DNA of 64,000 nt from the NCBI GenBank assembly GCA_013399855.1, contig VXAY01006251.1, forward strand, positions 125,102 through 189,101, given 5' to 3'. The notes beneath the pieces were generated by a model. That model saw nothing but the letters and a program-made list of their open reading frames with translations, did no database searches and was not told where the DNA came from. The position numbers and the translations under genes were made by a program. Below are positions 24,061 to 35,488 of the stretch, piece after piece; within the stretch, counting starts at the first letter, position 1; each line of letters opens with the position of its first letter. The stretch is from Oxyruncus cristatus (taxonomy: Eukaryota; Chordata; Aves; Passeriformes; Cotingidae).

Positions 24061-25934
24061 TCTTCACTTTCCCTGCTCCCACACAGGAACCCGAAGAAAT
24101 TAATACCTGGCCTGTGTCCAGACTGTCTGGGTGAGCAGTCCCTTGGGGTATTATTCCTCTGGCCATGGCAGTGCAGAGCCATCATACCAGAAGAATGTGG
24201 GTCTTTTAGCCCCCTGGCGTCAATCTTTCCCTGACTGTGCCTAAATCCTGCCTACAGTCACCCTCCACTACCCCGTTTATGGGAATTCCTCCCACCCATT
24301 TGCTAGTGTCTCAGTCTCTAGGCTGGGTACCATGGGAATGAAGTTTTCTGAACTGGCTGCAGACTTGCTCGTTCTTTCGTTGACATCACCGGCTTTGAGT
24401 TTGGGACAATAACTTCAGGATGGGGCAAAAATGTGATCGCTCCTTTATACTTCTGGAGGAAAGGTGTCACTTACAGTTATACATGACTTATTAACATGCT
24501 CCCTACTACTCACAGGGAAGTGACATACTCTCGTTTAGTCCAGAGGAATCTTAACAGCATCTTAGTGTGATTACAGCATAAGCCCTGCACATGAATCACT
24601 TTGGGCACCTGGGCAGTCCCACTGACCCTCACCATTCAGCTGCTCTTTGTGGACACGGATTTACCAGGCAGCATTTCCAACAGAGCCCAGCACACACAAT
24701 GCTTGCACTTCGCTTTCCTCCCAAATACTTCTCTGTCACAAGCCACTCCAATTAAGAAGGCATGCAATAATACCCCTAATTACACTTCACTTTGATGAGA
24801 GATCCAGGCATTTTTTAAAAATGCGTGTTGTATAGGGTTAGGAGAATCTTCATTTCAATTCTTTGCATATTTTGGCACGAGCTGTGTCTCCGCCCTTCGT
24901 CGGGCTCCAGGCCCCGAGGGGCACGTGCATCTCTTCTACTGCAGCCCAGGCACTGGGAGCCCGACATCAGCAGAGCAACATGGGGGTAGTTTTTGCTGAC
25001 TAACCCCAATGCTAAATCTGTGAGCTCTGACAGCTCCAACACAAGAAGACAAAAAGACCCTGAGCAGTCCAGGGGTCTGGATGGAGGGGACCTGCTGTAA
25101 AATGCTCCCTCGGAGCCCTCAGGTACAAGCAAGCGCCTAGAAGGAGATTTATATTTTGTTGATTACAATGGTAATAAGCCACAAACACAAATTCAAAGAG
25201 TAAGAGTGAACCAAACCCATGTTCTCTTTGAGTGAGATAGAATCTCTACCTTTTACACACCAATCTATTGATGTGTTCCTGAATAAAATGTGTAATTTTA
25301 ATTAACTGAAAGTACCTGCCTTTTATATTGGACTTGGTGCTAAAAACAAAGGAAAACAGACAGCAAAAATGCCACGTTGGCTGACTGCATATTCCTTTTT
25401 AGCTGAGAAATTGGGATGTGCACTGCTTCCCTCTCAATCAATACACATTAGTGTGGAATCGGGGACTATAAAAACATCTGCATCACTTTGCTAATTCTCT
25501 TGCCAAATAGGCATAAGCATTTATATATTAAGCTTCTCTGCTGCAGGTTCCACAGATAAACCTGTTTCTATTAGTGAAGCAGCTAAGGGGAATGCAATTA
25601 TCCCTAGAATAGGGAAGAAAAAAAAGAAAATCTAAAAACTAATGTGCCAATACAGAACCAAAGCACAAGGAAATTAGATTCTTCACTGTAATTGTAAAAT
25701 ACTATACTAGTATGAAATATTTGTCTCTATTATTTAAACTATGATGTCAAAAGCATCTCCATTTAACACACATATTTGTAAGTAGGGAGGTATATATTTA
25801 TCTGTGTATAACTCAGGAGTGCTCTGTTTTTGTTGGATCTCAGGATTACTTGGTCAGTTCAGATCCCTTGATAATACTAAAGACGAATTTTAGACCAAGA
25901 ATTTATATTTACAGTGAACTAAATATCTGAGCAA
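24061..25934. other. Non-coding sequence, no gene seen
   Basis: Unique sequence, becoming strongly AT-rich after 25130. A small CpG cluster with a CACGTG E-box lies near 24876-24932. The 25130-25800 part has the repeat-free, AT-rich texture of conserved non-coding DNA, but I see no decisive motif. Confidence 0.55.
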
Positions 25935-26396
25935 ATGGGGATTTCATTAGAGCTAACTTTTAATCTTCATCCAGGCCCAAATCTCAAACATTCCTTCCTG
26001 GATATCCTCTCTCTGCCCAAGGGTTTTGCCATTGCACTCTCTCTTTCAACACCACCCTGTTGTTTGGCTAGCAAGACACGTTGTTTCTCTATCTTGACCA
26101 AGGATTTTGCCAAGTCCTGTTGCTTCCACTTCTGTAGCATATTTAGAATTCCTCCAGCCCTCTCTATCTTGAAATTCTTGGCCCTGCACAACTGTTTTAT
26201 TTTGCCTGCTAGAAGCCCACACTAACCTAACCAGATTTTGGCTGGCAACACAGATCTTTTTAACCATGTCTGTTTTTCCCTGGGCACATCCTTGTTTACT
26301 GAGTCTGGTGGTGGTGGAATCAATACAGCAAAACTCAGCACATAAAGACACCAAGGAAAATCCATGCTGAGTCTTTAAAACAAATAGAAGTGCCAC
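25935..26396. other. Unidentified segment open on both strands
   Basis: A 96-codon plus-strand frame (25935-26225) overlaps minus-strand frames of 116 codons (26046-26396) and 74 codons (25967-26191). The minus 74-codon translation is Lys/Arg/Gln-rich and looks almost protein-like, with LQKWKQQDLAKSLVKIEKQR as a possible amphipathic helix. No family is recognisable. It may be a decayed repeat or pseudogene, or chance. Confidence 0.3.
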
Positions 26397-29300
26397 AAAA
26401 CAGAGCTGAGGACATGGCTTAGCCTAAGACTCAGGTTTTCTTTGTTGGGGTTTTTTTTTTTTTTTGAGGATACCTGTGTCTGTCTACTGAATACAGTTTC
26501 TTTTTACTGTTTCCAAAATGCAAGCATATGATGCACAGTTTTAATTTTTTCCTGCCCAGTTTGCATGCAGGTGAATGCCCACAAGCAACTCTCTCTCTGG
26601 GTAATGGCAAACGTGAAGTAGAGACTCTGTGATTCTCCCATTAAATCTGACTGAATTGGGCTATTACAGCTAATAAAGTCTGTTAATATATTAGTGGACA
26701 GCTGGTTAATGTACATGGGTAGATAAATGTACATGTTGGTATTGGTGATGGCAGTGATAAAAACGTAAGCAGTACAAACACAGTCTTCTGCTGCAAATCA
26801 CTTTTTCCTTTATTACTGTTCCCAAGTAAAATTCAGCTTGATTCTAGTAGCAAACCTTTAAGGAAGGCTCAGATAACATTTATCCCAAACCTTTTTTATC
26901 AGTATTATCTTCCTTCTCTGGTAGGTTAGATAGGGCACTAACTTCAAGAGTTCTCCTATATACAAGGTGCACAAGATTGTTTCTGTTGAAGAGTTGCTTC
27001 AGTGGTTTACTAAAAGACAGAGTTCATTTTTTTATTATTTTATTTTTTAGGGCTTTTTATAAAACCCATTTTTACTGCACTTGGAAAATGTGACTATACA
27101 ATGGGAAAGGGCAGGCCCTCCTTTTTTTTTTTTTTCTTGTCTGAACACAATGGCAGGATAAGGGAGGCACCGCTCATTACAAGGAATACACTTTAATCAA
27201 GTTGCCCAGCTCCAAGTGTTTCTCTTCCACCACTCTAGATGCCAATGTTTGTTTTCTCTCTGGGAGAAGAATCAGAAAACATTTTTCATTTTAATAAAAA
27301 TCTTTCAGAATGAAGCAAACAGATGACCTAATTTGGAGGACCCACTTTACTTCGTAAAAATGATTGGAGGTCTCCCATACAGCATTGCTGGAGGAGATTT
27401 AACACTTTCCTGCTCAGTTTGCTAGCTGGGAATCGTGAGATTGATTGCAATGGTGTTTGATTTGACTCTCCCTGCTTCAACAACATTGCCATTACTGTCA
27501 CATAAAGCTTGGCTTGAGTGGGAACTACAAAATATGCTGCTGTGACTAAAGCTGCAGTTGGAAAGGTGGAAATCTAGCTTTATTAAACACTTGTCGGTGC
27601 CTGTTAAAATTACTTCTGCAGCTAACCCCAGGATTCATAGCAGTCCCATTCTCTGGTACAACAGCATCCAGCTTAAAAAAACAGCTGTTTCCAGATTCAA
27701 GGACATCCAAGCATGTCTTCTGATATGTTTCTTTAACCTACAGGAGTGGGTGTCTAACAAAGATGAGAAATCATAATCATAAGACTCATCTTTCACGTAA
27801 ATAATTCATTTCAAGCCTCCAAGTTTCTACAGAAAAGCCCAAAATTCTTAAAGACTCATAGTGCAGGGAAACTGAAATGCTTATTTATTGTGAATCCTCC
27901 TTTAAATCAAGGCCAATTTCCAGGACCTGGTGCTGGAGTGCTACATTTGTTATGCTGTTGGCTGACAGGACACACTAACAACACTCCAGGGCTTCAAATA
28001 TCTTGTCCTGTCTGGATGTAACACCCGGTGACAGCAGAGACTTACTTTATTCCCCGTGACCAGGTAGAAATAACAGCCTGAAGGCTCCTGTTCTGTTCTA
28101 GGATTCATCTCCTTTGAAGCCAAATCTCCCATCCTTTTCTCCCAGCAGCACGAAACTCCCAAAATCAAGGGAGGTGAGGGTAAAAGGAAGGGTGAAGAGA
28201 CAGAAACATGAAACCTAAGTCCTCTTTCCCCGACATCACTTTGAATACTGAGGGAGCAGCCCTGTTGTCACCAAGCTGCAGGCACAAAAGGTGCCAGCCC
28301 TGCAGTTTGTCTTCCTGAGACTCCCTGCTGGGAACACAGGAGAGACACCAGGGAAGAGGAGACAAGAGGTAGTGGAGGACTGGAACCAGTGTGTTTTCTG
28401 CCATGCACTTCTCCCCAGATAAACCCCTACTTGCCTCACATCACACAGTCCATAATAGCTGAGACGTATCTATCAACTTGTCTGTGAACTACTAAAAAAT
28501 ACCATGTTAACTATCAGCCACCATGAGATGGCTTACCTTGGAAGTTGTGCTCCAATGGTGAATGAGTTTCTCTTTTCGAGCTGCCTTTCTGTAGCTTCCT
28601 ACTGCTAATTTTGACTATTGCAATGCCATACGGCATCTCCCTGCAAGGGTGAATCAGGCAAATATGAGGGACAAAATGATTTTTTGAGAGCACATTCTTG
28701 GACCTGCTCTTCTGCCTGCCTGCACTGGAACATACAGCAGGTATTACTCACAGCCCGGGGTACCTGTGCAATGCAGCTAATGTGCAAAAATAAATGGTTT
28801 GTTGTAAGGATCTCGTTGTAATATCTGGCAAAATATACACTGGACACTGAACACCTTGAGGAGGGCATTGACTGATGACAAGCATGGGATTCAATCTTTG
28901 TCTCAGATCCATCTGTGAATGGATCAATCCTCATTTTCATAAAATCACTGTTTATTGTACCGGCCCACTAATTGCTACTATTAAAGCAAATGGTACCATG
29001 TATGGTCTTGCAGAGTATCAACAACCTAGAGCTGCAAGGCACCTACCTAGGTGTGTTGCAAGGTGCTGCATGCAAATACCTACACCCTTCAGATGGGCAT
29101 TTCTTTGATGATTACTGCTTTACCTTTGCTGTGTCTTAGGGCAGTTCCCTTCCATGGCATCCATGGACACCAGCTGCCTACCTGTTCTAGCCAGCAGCTG
29201 CTATCAGCTCTGTGCTATTCACTTGGCAGAGCTCTCACTTCTGAGCAGGTTGTTATGATTATGGGCATTACCCTGTGTTGGAAGGACCAGGAATGAATGT

Positions 29301-30860
29301 GCTTTTATGTGCTTTTGGCCCACATCACCTCTGTGGCATATGGAATATCCAGCTCCCTGAAACCACATCCCCTGTTCATTGCTGACATTGGGGAATCATC
29401 TGGATTCAAGGGCACAAGATGTTATTTACTATGTATTTTTCCTCCAAAATACAAAAAAGCCTTGGGATTTATTTTACCATTTATTTTACTATGACTAGGA
29501 GGATGTTGGATTAATATTTCCTCTACCAAAAGAAGCAACACTCTCAACAGAGAGTTTGTCCCATAAACTGGATTGGAACTGGACATGCAGGACTCCCGGT
29601 GACATGAACAATGGATTGTTCTGGAAAATAATCTGTAGAAACCCTGCTATATCTCATCTCCAGAGAAGTGTCAGAAATCCCAACGTGGGGCTAAGGAGTA
29701 ACCACTGGCACCCAGGACAGATTCCTGAAGAATTCACTACACATAAAGCAGCCACTAGGCTTATCTACTCCAACATAAGGGTTTCATACATGTCAAAACA
29801 GTTCAAATCAAACTTCTCGTCATTCATTAATCATGTTCTTTGCTTTCTTTTTTTTTTTTTTTTTCTTGTTGTAAAAATTTGTGCAGAAAACAAGGGCAAA
29901 AGTATAAATTTATTGTCTGTAGACTGGAAATCTTTTTTTTCCGGTCAGCTCTGTTCCTGAGTCAGCTATCGTGTGTACTGCCAAAGGAAGTAATGGAAGT
30001 TGTCTATACAAAAGAAAGGGAGTACAAATCAACAGGAGAGAAAATTGGGTTTATCTTGAGCCACTGGCAAAAACAAAGCTGTCAACGATGTGAAATGAGA
30101 CAGAGCTCACCACAGACTTGCAGATTCCCTGTACTGTATTGATGATATCTAAGTTGCACGGCTGCTTTGCAGCTCTTTTTCCTTCAATCCAAATAATATC
30201 AGCCTTCAGATTTCTTCTCAGCCTATCTGTCTGCTTGCAAGACACTACTGCATTGATTTCCATCTGGTGCATGTTTTAAAAGTTTTCCTCACAGCCCTAA
30301 GGATTAACTGCCCTTTTTTTTAACAGAACTTCGGATTCTGAAGCATGCTGAAGAAAACAATCACAGCAAAGAAGCACCAAATCTCTTGCAAACTCTCCCC
30401 TGATCACTGGGCATTCAAAGACCCACCAGCAGCTGTTAATGTAACGTTATGGATGATTAGCAGGACTTCCTGTATCTAATGAACATAGCTCTTTCAGAGA
30501 GGAGACACAGTGCAATGCTGTCCCAGGAAAATAAAAACGATGTAACATTCAGTCAGGAATGCATTTACTACATGGCCCGGAATGGTGAATTGATCTCATG
30601 CTTCTGTAACAAAGATCTCATCTGTAGTCCCCGTGCACTGCCGGCATTGGCAGGGCTTCACAACGAATCCGACGATCCTGCTCCCAAAAGGAACTGATTA
30701 GGAGGGATGTTCCAGGAGCTATTTGATACAGGCAGCACAGTCCAGAATGCCATTTATAGGGGGGAAAAAAAATACAGCATACAGCAATCTTAAGTATTTT
30801 CATGTCTAGGAATGCCAGCAGCATCCTCTAACTGACAGTGAAAATAAAGGGTTTTTAAGC
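26397..30860. other. Non-coding sequence, no gene seen
   Basis: No recognisable exon. It holds poly-T tracts at about 26450-26465, 27122-27135 and 29848-29864 (17 T), and chance frames of up to 134 codons, one of which reads through the last poly-T tract. The 27180-27500 part is repeat-free and AT-rich and could contain conserved sequence. Confidence 0.57.
29848..29864 (+). repeat. Poly-T tract
   Basis: Seventeen consecutive T on the plus strand, preceded by TGCTTTC. It is a homopolymer microsatellite, prone to length error in assembly. Confidence 0.9.
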
Positions 30861-33800
30861 ACTCCCATAACCACGGTGTTCCCGGACTTGAAGGAAGTAG
30901 AGCTGATGAACAGATGTTTTGGTGTGAGCATGGCTCATAAGAGAAAAAGGTTCTGTTTGTTTTCCACTGCTTTCCTCTTGATTTTAACTGGAATTATAAA
31001 TGTACATCCATTTAAAATCCCACTGCTCGTATCTCTATGTCTTGTTGCACACAACAAGGGTAACCAGGAATATGTGAAACAAAATGTAGAGTTGCCAGAC
31101 GACCCAATGGTGATGGGAACAAGGATAATGTAAGTAACACAGGCATCTTGTATGAAAGGCTTTCAGCATCTTTTGCCAAATACCCAACTTGTGGCAACAG
31201 TGCAAAAGCAAGGGAGTGAAAATATACTCGTGAGTTTAGCTTCGTCAATACTATAAAATAAACCCAAATTAAAATGGGTGTTGCCCAACCCAGTTGTCAA
31301 ACATCACTGCTGCAATACAAAGACAAATGTTTATTGGCTTAACTTTGAAACTGCAGTTAATGCTCTTCTATTCAGTTAGATAAACAAATACAGGACTGAG
31401 TATATAATAGGGTCCTTTCAAGTAAATTATGCTTCCTAACACGTGTAAAAGAAAAATTACTTTAATGTTTATATTTCTGTAAAATAAAAAGCCATCAAGG
31501 CTCTCCTTCTGTTATATTCCAAATGTAAAAAATAAAGAATGTTTAAATGATGTCCATTTTATGACAGTGTCAGCAAAGCAAAGAACTATAGTCAGGCTGA
31601 CAATCCAGCTTTTCTTCTCACTATTAGGAGAGAGAGGGAGAAAAAAATTTACCGTTCTGTTCTCATTTACAGTAGCACAAATCCCCAGGAACTGCACTGA
31701 CTTCAGTTAGTTATTTTGGATTTATGGTACACTGAAAGAGATTAGAATTTAGACACACATGAATGAAGAACAGAACATCCATGTCCACTCTAAACATATT
31801 TCCCTTTCTTGTGTGCACAGAACAGCAATGCTGTCCTTAGCAGAGACAGATTATGTGCTGTTGGTTTACCTGCTTGCCTAGAGATATTTATACAGGTACC
31901 AAGTGGGAAGCCTCAGTGAATGAAGTGCTTAGTTACCCTCTCCAGCAAATACAACCCAATCTATGTCCAGAGCGAACTGCCTTCTCTACAGCATCAGGTC
32001 ATTAGGCAAGGACTAACATGCATACACACAGCATTATGCACCCAGTGATGAGAACCACCTGTTTGTGGGTCTGTTCTATTGTCTCTGCCAAAAACTGGCT
32101 CTAAGTCAGGACAATCTCTCATGCAGATATGTTAGCATGCATGGATTTCATATCTTTAAAATACCAAGTAGAAAACTGTAGTCGTTATTGCAGAACACTA
32201 TGGTTAAAACAATGTATAATTCCTGATCTTGATGGAGGAGGGCGATTTGTTCATACAGTCTGCCTAGTTGTGAGAATCTAGGATTTAGTCCAGGCAAAAA
32301 GGCAATGCACTGAGTAGCTCCCTATCAGTTTGAAAGCAATGGTATGCCCTGCACAGCAAAAACCAGCTTCATACACCTAACACCCCATGCCGTGTCCCCT
32401 TGTTCAGCTGGGGTACGACATCCTCACGCACGAGCAGGTGGCCAAACAAAGAGTGTCCTTCCTCTGGTTTTGATTCCTGTCAGCACTAAACACATCCACC
32501 TCTTCCACTCTGCAGGCTTTCTAATGAAGTGGCTGCAGGCAAGGAAGAGTAGCACTGTAAAACTAAAGTGAGAATAGGTTGCTCCAGGAGACGGACAGAG
32601 ATTAAGGTCCCTGGGCTCAGTTTTACTGTGAGCATACTAATGCCCACACCTGCAATTGAAATGCTCTGGAAACCTTCACTGCAGCTTCCAAGAACACAGT
32701 GCAAAATAATAAATTCAGCAAGACGGTTCACAAATAGGAAAGAGGAGGAAGGGTTGATTTTTGTGGTTCTTCTTTTTTTCTGAACTATAACCAAAGAATT
32801 GAAAATGCCTAAATATGGAGAACATTTATTAAAAAAAACTGTCAAGGTTTCAAAGTCAAGCACTCATAAGTTAGGGAAATGTCAATGCCAACAGTTCTGA
32901 GAGTCCAGTATAAAATGCCTAAGATTGTGTTTTCCAAAACTTCGATTTTTATGGAGACCCAATTTCTTGGAGACCCAATGTTTTAAAGACCCAAACACTA
33001 ACATTCCAGTGAGCTCTCAACAACAGATCAGCTCAACTTCTTGCAGGTTACTTGCTCAATCACCTCAACTCAATCAGTCCAACCCTTATATTGCTTCCTG
33101 ACTTCAAGTTACTGATAATGAAATCCTGCTGCTCTGTACCTCCAGCCCATATCCTGCCCTGCTGCCGCTGAATCATTGTCCATGCTGTCCTTCAGTCATG
33201 TGCTTTATTGATGAAAAGTTACAACCTCTTGAAGCAACTTGTCGAGCACTTACCCCGTCCTTCCTCTGAGCTCTCCTCCAACTCACTTTTAACAAATCTC
33301 ACTACAGCATTTAGGGCTGGGTTTTTTTCTGTGATTTGGAACTGATGATGAGCACAATAAAGTTCTGGATTCCGAAGTATTGGTGCAACAGAAATAAATA
33401 TGAAAATAATATAGTATGCCTAATAAAGAGGAGGCAGGAAAACGGCCAGTTGTGTCTTTACCTTTCTATCACATAAATCACACATATATATATTTATATT
33501 TAAATACATCAAAATAGAAGCCAGATACCTGCTCCCTACATCTGGTGGAATAAAACCCCTCTGACTACATTTTCCTTTGGAATGTCTCAATTTACCAAAC
33601 AGAAAGATTTCATCCAGACAAGTATTCAATTAAATTCCTTCGGAAAACAGGCAAGCTCCCACTGGAGCTATGCCAGCCCCAGCTTCTGAGCAGCCCAGCT
33701 GGTACTCTCCTGAGGACCAGGGCTTCCAGTTCCCACAGCTTCAACAAAACTGCCTGAAGACTGAGGACCCTTGGGCTTATAATGCCCACAGTCCAGGATA

Positions 33801-35432
33801 GGCTACCAGGCACAGCACAGTGTTGTGGTGACTGGGGAGCTCAGAGATACCAGGGTCATGGCTAGAGCCATGGCCAACATTCAAGTATCCAGCAGCTCGG
33901 GCTCCAGTCCCTTTTACAGGCAATTTCAAACTATTGGAACATCAAGGTTCCCTGAGAAATCAAAATACTTTTCTCCTTCCAGCTCTATTGCATACATATG
34001 TGGCAAACAAAAGAAGATTCTTCTTGATCTTTTCCTCTCCTTCAGCTGTTCCTTATTACTGTATGTTCATCTTGTTTGTTCTTTTGTATGAATTAGTTTG
34101 CTGCCTTTTTGTGTGAAAGACACCATTTTTCTACCTGTATTTGAACGGTTTCCAGCATAATGAGATCCAGATATTAGTTGTACATGGTACTGTAACACAA
34201 ACAACATGGTGTTATCATTTTCTTTTTTCCCTCATTAGAGAGAAGTTCATTGAAAAATCAAAGCCTTTCCTCTAATAATTTTCACTCTACTAGCTGTAGG
34301 CAACATTTGGTGGATAGTAATTAAAATAATATAAAAGTATCTTACATTTTGCATGCATATTGTTCCTTATTTTCTTCACAGGCTATGTGTTTGTTCTTCC
34401 CCCAGCTGAAAAGCTAGAAATGAGAATTGACTTCCCAAGTTCTCACCCACCTCCATTTTATACCATATTGCAACTTGTCATATTACATTGTGAATATCTT
34501 AAGGACTATTTGACATATTAGTTGCATATTTATGTTGAAGAGCTTTTTCCCTCCACTATTTTTAGATAGATCAATTTTACATGTCACGATATACATATCT
34601 ATATTTATACTGAATATGTTTAAACCTTTTTTTCTTACCATATTTAGTTCAAGGCTTTTAATGATGATATGCACTAAAAAACAGAGCTTTTTTTATCAGA
34701 CCTTCATGTCACAAGGCAGATGGATACATTTCAGTTCTTCTGGGAAATGGTACACTCAACACAGGTGAGCTTCCTACTACAGCCAGGAGACAGTACTTCA
34801 CAAAGTAAAGACCAAGATGGTTACTCTCATTAAGAGAGACACACTTTGGGTTTCTGAAAACAAAGAGGAGCTAATGAAAACATCTAAGGGAAACAAACTG
34901 AAACATTTCTCTAACTCACTGTGGTGCACATCAGTGATATAACACACCATGCCTGTCTTGCTCCTGCTGTCAGTCCTTACAAACCCAGTTCTGCAAATCC
35001 ATACATGAATAATTGCTCCAACTTCTTCAGATTGAGGCTCTTCATGGGATTAAAGCAGCTCTGGACCAACTGATGGTGAACAAAATTGCTGCAACATAAT
35101 GTTATGTACTGCAGTGCAGACCTCTAACTTTGTATTTGGTAATTGAAATGTAAATAATTTATTAAAAAAAAAAAAGGCGTCTCTCAGAAAAGTTACTACT
35201 AAAATCAAAACAAATTTCTCCAGGGCTCTATTTACAACGCCAAAAGAATTGCATAAGCACGATTTCTGACTTTCATGAATGTAACCAGGGTGGTTATGCC
35301 CCAGAACTGAATAATAATTAAAAGTTAGATATTGGCAGCTTCAGGCTTGCTTTTCCACAGGAGCCTAAGGGGTAAACTTTAGAAGGCAAACTTCACAACA
35401 GCCACTTCATTATGGAAAGAACATGCATCTGA
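30861..35432. other. Non-coding sequence, no gene seen
   Basis: AT-rich unique DNA. It includes a TATATATATTTATATTTAAA low-complexity patch near 33485, a degenerate short tandem repeat near 32951-33000, and a 12-A tract at 35164-35175. The 85-codon plus-strand frame at 30876-31133 is not recognisable and has no clear splice context. Confidence 0.57.
32951..32997 (+). repeat. Degenerate short tandem repeat, about 16-bp period
   Basis: Two clear copies of TGGAGACCCAAT (from 32952 and 32968) and a weaker third, AAAGACCCAAAC (from 32985), are spaced about 16-17 bases apart. It is a small decayed tandem duplication. Confidence 0.7.
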
Positions 35433-35488
35433 TCCCAAGAAAGGCACTCAAAACTAACATTCCCAAGAAAGGCACTCAAAACTAACAT
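35433..35488 (+). repeat. Perfect 28-bp tandem duplication
   Basis: A 28-base unit beginning TCCCAAGAAAGGCACTC and ending AAACTAACAT occurs twice back to back (35433-35460 and 35461-35488) with no differences. Identity implies a recent duplication or an assembly artefact. There is no coding context. Confidence 0.93.

Noticed and set aside
29556..29960. 134-codon plus-strand frame
   Set aside because: Reads through a 17-T homopolymer as a Phe run; no recognisable domain.
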